DNA of 10,024 nucleotides from Candidatus Bathyarchaeota archaeon (GTDB lineage Archaea > Thermoproteota > Bathyarchaeia > 40CM-2-53-6). The stretch is taken from contig VBBE01000091.1 in assembly GCA_005884605.1 (NCBI GenBank), forward strand, positions 1 to 10,024, given 5' to 3'. The notes below the pieces were generated by a model. It made no database searches, had not been told where the DNA came from, and saw only the letters and a list, made by a program, of their open reading frames with translations. Below, one piece after another: positions 6,133 to 10,024 of the stretch; the stretch's first letter is position 1; each line of letters begins with the position of its first letter. The translations under genes and the position numbers were made by a program.

Positions 6133-8340
6133 TTGGCGTTCGACCCTCTTCTACTAACGACCTCTCTCGCGGCGGTCGGGGTCATCGCCTCGATAATTCT
6201 CGTTCTATCCGTCAAAAAGTATCCTACAGGGAATGAGAAAATGATCTCCATATGGAAGGCTATCATGGAAGGCGCAAACGCCTACCTGAAAAGGCAATTT
6301 CGAACCATCGGTGTCATCGCTGTAATCATCGCGATCGTCATCCTCGCAGCGTTCAGCGCAATATTCACGGTGAGTTATGCTGCTGAAATCGCATTCAGCT
6401 TCCTTCTTGGAGTCACATTCTCGCTTATCGCAGCCTACATAGCAATGTATTCCGCCACGAACGCGAATGTCAGGTCGACCGCCGCCGCAGAAAAGTCGAC
6501 CTATCTCGCTTTGAAGGTCGCCACCTTGGGGGGCGGCGCGCTTGGCTTGGCAGTGATTAGTATGAGCCTTCTAGGTCTCTCGATCCTCTACGCTGCCTTC
6601 CGCGATCCGGGTGTCCTGGCAGGGTTTGGATTCGGAGCTTCACTGGCTGCATTGTTCGCCCAGCTGGGCGGTGGAATATTCACAAAGTCGGCGGATGTCG
6701 GAGCTGACCTTGTTGGAAAAGTGGAAGAGAACTTCCCAGAAGACGACCCCAGAAATCCAGCTGCCATAGCTGACAACGTCGGAGATAATGTCGGAGATGA
6801 GGCCGGGAGGGGAGCAGACCTCTTCGAGTCTCTTACCGCTGAAAACCTTGGCGGGATGATTATTGGCCTAATCGTCTCAATCATCTTGTTTGGGGGCACA
6901 AGCGTCTACAATAGTGTGAGCGCATACTATGTAACGATGCCCCTAATCGTGAGATCATTGGGCATTGTCGCCACGTTCGTTGGCCTCGCCGTCGCCGTAT
7001 ACGAGAAGAAATTCAAGAACCCGATCAAACCCACTAGAGACGGACTCGTCATAGCGTCCGCGGTTGCAGCAATTCTCATGTTCGTCGCAACATGGTACGT
7101 TTTCGGTCCATCCGGACTCACGCCTAGTGGCAGTAGTTTAGCGGCGTTCGCACTATACGGATGTATGGTGTCAGGTCTAGCGGCGGGCTTGCTAATCGTG
7201 ATTTATACTGAATTCTACACCGGATCTGAGGCGAAATCGGTGATTACGATCGCTGAGAGATCCAAATCCGGGCCAGCTCTGACCATAATGTCGGGTACTG
7301 CAGTGGGAATGATTTCCAGCGGACTACCTGTCATTACAGTAGCGATAACCCTTCTCATCTCTTTCGGGCTGGGAGAGCAATTCGCTAGCTTGGCCGGCAT
7401 TGACAAGTTCTTGGGCGGTGTCTATGGAACGACCATGGCGACAATGGGTATGCTCTCGACAGCCGGAATCGTTCTAACCATGGACGGTCTAGGTCCAATT
7501 GTGGACAACGCTGGCGGAATCGCTGAGATGTCTGGCGCCCCCGACGAAATCCGTGAGCGAATAGAACCCCTCGACACGCTTGGCAACACGACCAAGGCAC
7601 TTACAAAGGGCTATGCGATGGGATCCGCCGCCCTGGCGTCTCTATTACTCTTCCAAGCGTTCGTGTTGGAGGTCGCGAGGTATCAGGCCAAAATAACTGA
7701 CCTAACGACTATCACGAGCGCCCAAGCTGTCCTTCTAGGGACGAAACTATCCAGCCTGGGATCTGCTCTCGCCCTCAACCACCCCGATGTTGTCATCGGA
7801 GCGCTGATTGGGGGTATGCTTCCATTCGTGTTCTCCGGGACAGCCATTAACGCGGTGAGCGTTGGCGCTTATCGTATGGTCGAGGAAGTCCGGAGACAGT
7901 TCCGGGAGATTCCTGGGCTGCGAGAAGGAACAGCTAAGCCAAACTATGCGGCTGCGGTGGACATTTCCACCAGGACAGCTCTGCGATTGATGGTGGTCCC
8001 TGGTGCGATCCCGGTGGTAGCACCGATAGTCGTGGGCGTATTCCTCGGCTGGGCCGCGGTCGGAGCCCTAGTTGTTGGGGCTACGCTTTCCGCTATACCC
8101 TTGGCTATCATGATGATGTGGGGAGGAGCGGCAATGGACAACGCGAAAAAGTATGTTGAGTCAGGACACTTTGGAGGCAAGAACACCGAAACACACGCTG
8201 CAACGGTCGTCGGTGACACGGTCGGCGATCCTTGGAAGGATACCGCTGGGCCAAGTCTGCACATTCTTATCAAGCTCCTCAACACGATTTCCCTAGTCTT
8301 CATTCCGCTCTTCTTGGTAGCCCTAATTTCTCTAGCATAA
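6133..8340 (+). CDS. hppA: Membrane-bound proton-translocating pyrophosphatase, K+-independent type
   Basis: This integral membrane pump hydrolyses cytoplasmic pyrophosphate and exports protons. The 735-residue length and roughly 16 hydrophobic segments fit the family. Substrate and Mg-binding motifs are present: ADVGADLVGKVE (about 187-198), EDDPRNPA, the acidic DNVGDNVGD (214-222) leading to ADLFES (228-233), and the C-terminal GDTVGDPWKDTAGPS (694-708). In GNTTKALTKG (484-493) the lysine K488 and threonine T491 occupy the positions that separate K+-independent enzymes (Lys, Thr) from K+-dependent ones (Ala). Known K+-independent members pump protons. Oddities are DEAGRG (222-227) where DCAGMG or similar is usual, and Trp701 for the common Phe. 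The TTG at 6133 is upstream of the usual N-terminal helix. The gene leads an operon with the two genes that follow. Confidence 0.96.
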   Translation: MAFDPLLLTTSLAAVGVIASIILVLSVKKYPTGNEKMISIWKAIMEGANAYLKRQFRTIGVIAVIIAIVILAAFSAIFTVSYAAEIAFSFLLGVTFSLIAAYIAMYSATNANVRSTAAAEKSTYLALKVATLGGGALGLAVISMSLLGLSILYAAFRDPGVLAGFGFGASLAALFAQLGGGIFTKSADVGADLVGKVEENFPEDDPRNPAAIADNVGDNVGDEAGRGADLFESLTAENLGGMIIGLIVSIILFGGTSVYNSVSAYYVTMPLIVRSLGIVATFVGLAVAVYEKKFKNPIKPTRDGLVIASAVAAILMFVATWYVFGPSGLTPSGSSLAAFALYGCMVSGLAAGLLIVIYTEFYTGSEAKSVITIAERSKSGPALTIMSGTAVGMISSGLPVITVAITLLISFGLGEQFASLAGIDKFLGGVYGTTMATMGMLSTAGIVLTMDGLGPIVDNAGGIAEMSGAPDEIRERIEPLDTLGNTTKALTKGYAMGSAALASLLLFQAFVLEVARYQAKITDLTTITSAQAVLLGTKLSSLGSALALNHPDVVIGALIGGMLPFVFSGTAINAVSVGAYRMVEEVRRQFREIPGLREGTAKPNYAAAVDISTRTALRLMVVPGAIPVVAPIVVGVFLGWAAVGALVVGATLSAIPLAIMMMWGGAAMDNAKKYVESGHFGGKNTETHAATVVGDTVGDPWKDTAGPSLHILIKLLNTISLVFIPLFLVALISLA

Positions 8341-8355
8341 CCGGGTCGGGCGGAT

Positions 8356-9306
8356 ATGAGCACCCCCGCCAAAAACAGCGTTCTAAGAGCAATCCTCGCA
8401 GACGATGCTGCGGTGAAGATGGTAACGGCGCTTGCGGCACCAGGAAAAACCGAGTCGAAGAAGATCTCACTCACATCCGGGAAAATGACGACCGAGCAAA
8501 TTGTCAATCGCATCAAGGAACTCTCGAAACTACGAGACGAGATCCTCCAAGTAATGCGACAGCTCAACTTGACAAGAGAAGCAGCCCCTAGCACAGGTGA
8601 TCAACTGGAGTACGATAGTGAACTGGAATCGGCGAAGCGAGAACTGGACGAGGCCAGAAGCGAGTACCAAGAGGTTCAAGGAAAGATCGAGAAAATCCAA
8701 AGACAGATCGACGAGTCCAAGAAGAAGGTCGCCGCACTCACAGAAATATCTCAGACTGGTTTCTCGACCGACCAGATAGAACCTGACGACAGAGATTTCC
8801 GGAGAGTCCTGGGACGATTGCCCGTCAAGAAACTAGATGCTGGGCAGAAGGCATTGCAGTCACAATACAAAGACCAGGCTGTCCTCGCTGTGGGTAACAG
8901 AAAACAGGACATGTACTACGTCTTACTCGCCGCGCCCAACGACAAGTCTTCCCAAGCGCTTCAAACACTCCTCCTCTATGACTTCACACCTATCGAGACT
9001 CCCGAATACAAGTCAGCGGATGTAAAGTCGGAAATTCAAACAGAGGAAGCAAATGCGAAAGCGCAATTCAAAGAGCTTGAAGGGCTGAAGCTGCAGCTAG
9101 ATGACTTGCGTCGAAGGGCGGGACGGACCCTCAACAGGAGACTTGACGAAGTCGTGGATGCCTTGATGCTTCTCCGCGGAATCCTCAAACTTGGCGAGGG
9201 ATCTCAGGCCTCCCGTATCTACGTTCGATTGGAGAGAGTCGCTCCAAATGAGACCCTTAACAGTCTATCCAGAAGAGGCGTAGTCGAATTGGAATCTTCC
9301 TCTTAG
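8356..9306 (+). CDS. Coiled-coil protein resembling the soluble arm of A/V-type ATPase subunit I, without its membrane domain
   Basis: Rotary ATPase subunit I joins an N-terminal cytoplasmic arm (two alpha/beta lobes linked by coiled coil) to a C-terminal membrane half that forms the proton path. This 316-residue protein shows a short N-terminal lobe (LRAILADDAAVKMVTAL, 10-26), a long heptad-rich helix (about 45-135) and an alpha/beta lobe (about 147-215, with FRRVLGRLPV and YYVLLAAP). A second helix follows (about 220-275), then a final strand region (RIYVRLERVAPNETL), ending where the membrane domain would begin. No membrane helix is present. It starts 15 bases after the pyrophosphatase stop, so the two are probably co-transcribed. 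It may be half of a split subunit I or a stand-alone arm protein with a new partner. The family resemblance is my reading of the fold pattern, not an alignment. Confidence 0.55.
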   Translation: MSTPAKNSVLRAILADDAAVKMVTALAAPGKTESKKISLTSGKMTTEQIVNRIKELSKLRDEILQVMRQLNLTREAAPSTGDQLEYDSELESAKRELDEARSEYQEVQGKIEKIQRQIDESKKKVAALTEISQTGFSTDQIEPDDRDFRRVLGRLPVKKLDAGQKALQSQYKDQAVLAVGNRKQDMYYVLLAAPNDKSSQALQTLLLYDFTPIETPEYKSADVKSEIQTEEANAKAQFKELEGLKLQLDDLRRRAGRTLNRRLDEVVDALMLLRGILKLGEGSQASRIYVRLERVAPNETLNSLSRRGVVELESSS

Positions 9307-9314
9307 AAGCGCGC

Positions 9315-9923
9315 ATGTTTGTGAGCAGTCCAGACCTCGAAGCACAAGCAACACCTAGAATCAAGGATGCTCTAAGCGCCGCGATTCAAAGAACGGGAAA
9401 AGAAGAGTTTGCCAAATTATCGCGAACTGAAACATCCGTTCTAGATAGAATCCTGCAAAACGAGGCAGAGTTTGTCCCGTTAGCGGTCATAACCCTAGCG
9501 TGCCAGATCAACAGGAGTCACAACGACCCCGACCTTGCCTATTCGAGCATCAGCGAATGCTTGAAGGGAGCTATCTTGAGATTGCCAGAGAAGAGTAGCG
9601 CGGCAACAGTGGCGCCAGTTGAGTCTTCGACCCAGAGAAGTCGACGAGCACAGTTCCTCAAGGGTCAGAAACGCGATGGACGAATCTACGACGCATCGGC
9701 TCTTCGAGTAGCGGGATTCAGCGTTAACCTATTCACCTTTCTCGTCCTCGGATACTTCCTAGGTGGAATTGCTCTGGGACCGTTGTTCGGATTAGGCTCA
9801 TGCGTGGGAGTTATGGCGACCCCGCCATGGCTCTCTCCATGCTTAGGGTCCGGAATAGGGCTCGTGTTCGGATCAGTTGTTGGACTAGCCTACACGTACT
9901 ACTATTTCGTGAAGAAACTCTAG
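9315..9923 (+). CDS. Unidentified protein with helical N-terminal domain and two C-terminal membrane segments
   Basis: I do not recognise this 202-residue protein with confidence. Residues 1-93 look like a compact helical soluble domain, 94-136 a polar, basic linker (RSRRAQFLKGQKRDGR). The last 66 residues form two glycine-rich membrane segments (about 137-167 and 174-198) joined by ATPPWLSPC and ending in VKKL. The pattern of a glycine-rich hairpin with a TPPW turn recalls the small AtpI/AtpZ-type proteins of bacterial ATP synthase operons. It has none of the multi-helix, arginine-bearing membrane domain of subunit I. It begins eight bases after the preceding gene, so the three genes from the pyrophosphatase onward probably form one operon. 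It may anchor the coiled-coil protein to the membrane; this is speculation. No ribosome binding site is evident; GTG at 9321 is an alternative start. Confidence 0.6.
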   Translation: MFVSSPDLEAQATPRIKDALSAAIQRTGKEEFAKLSRTETSVLDRILQNEAEFVPLAVITLACQINRSHNDPDLAYSSISECLKGAILRLPEKSSAATVAPVESSTQRSRRAQFLKGQKRDGRIYDASALRVAGFSVNLFTFLVLGYFLGGIALGPLFGLGSCVGVMATPPWLSPCLGSGIGLVFGSVVGLAYTYYYFVKKL

Positions 9924-9936
9924 TCAACCACGAAAT

Positions 9937-9941
9937 CAAAA
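9937..9941 (-). terminator. Possible T-run terminator of the partial minus-strand gene
   Basis: The minus strand has five T residues starting 11 bases after the TGA at 9953-9955, the kind of short T-run used for termination in archaea. It is short and unaccompanied by a hairpin, so support is weak. Confidence 0.25.
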
Positions 9942-9952
9942 ACATCCGGGGA

Positions 9953-10024
9953 TCACTCGGGAATCGCGACTAGGAATCTGATCTGGTCTGGTTTCATTCC
10001 CGCCCCAACTCCCGCAACGATAGC
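9953..10024 (-). CDS. C-terminal 23 residues of an unidentified gene running in from the right edge
   Basis: Reading from the right edge on the minus strand, one frame stays open for 23 codons (AIVAGVGAGMKPDQIRFLV, then AIPE) and stops at TGA 9955-9953. The other two minus frames read less like protein; one closes within ten codons. The composition looks like real protein and the convergent placement 29 bases from the previous stop is typical. The fragment is too short to name. Confidence 0.45.
   Translation of the reverse strand, partial: AIVAGVGAGMKPDQIRFLVAIPE

Noticed and set aside
7944..8594. Minus-strand open frame of 216 codons across the pyrophosphatase end
   Set aside because: It is a shadow of two plus-strand genes with good motifs or codon structure and shows no family features.
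9315..9923. Membrane half of a split ATPase subunit I
   Set aside because: Only two membrane segments are present and the multi-helix domain with its essential arginine is missing.
1..10024. CRISPR array, tRNA or rRNA genes
   Set aside because: I saw no regularly spaced repeats and no tRNA or rRNA signatures on either strand by eye; a covariance-model scan was not possible.

Overview
The window reads as a chromosomal segment of an archaeon that probably respires oxygen. The signs are a geranylgeranyl-reductase family flavoprotein, TATA-like promoters with Shine-Dalgarno sites matching the archaeal 16S tail, frequent TTG and GTG starts, and a Rieske / cytochrome b / CuA gene order resembling soxF-soxG-soxH of Sulfolobales. 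A thaumarchaeal-type or other Thermoproteota lineage is my best guess; the sequence alone does not fix the lineage. Base composition is moderate throughout, and I see no sign of transfer apart from the transposase remnant at the left edge.

Layout. Positions 1-921 (minus) hold the body of an IS605-group TnpB gene, cut off by the window edge and broken by an apparent one-base frameshift near 700. Positions 922-1122 are non-coding and carry a tandem 10-bp repeat beside TATA-like elements. Positions 1123-4789 (plus) form a tight respiratory operon: Rieske iron-sulfur protein, cytochrome b, a membrane-anchored CuA-domain protein (cytochrome oxidase subunit II type) and protoheme IX farnesyltransferase. 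It ends tail to tail, overlapping the stop of a minus-strand geranylgeranyl reductase family gene (4786-5964). A divergent promoter region (5965-6132) with two palindromes separates that gene from a second plus-strand operon. This operon encodes a membrane pyrophosphatase with the K+-independent signature, a 316-residue protein resembling only the soluble arm of rotary ATPase subunit I, and a 202-residue protein with two C-terminal membrane segments. The last 72 bases hold the tail of an unidentified minus-strand gene.

How the genes fit together. Rieske and cytochrome b would form a quinol-oxidising bc-type complex. The CuA protein would take its electrons and pass them to a haem-copper oxidase whose catalytic subunit is not in this window. 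The farnesyltransferase makes the haem O precursor for such an oxidase. The pyrophosphatase operon adds a second proton pump, and its two partner genes, one related to an ATPase stator arm, are the least conventional part of the window. The geranylgeranyl reductase probably saturates isoprenoid chains of membrane lipids, or possibly of quinone or haem side chains.
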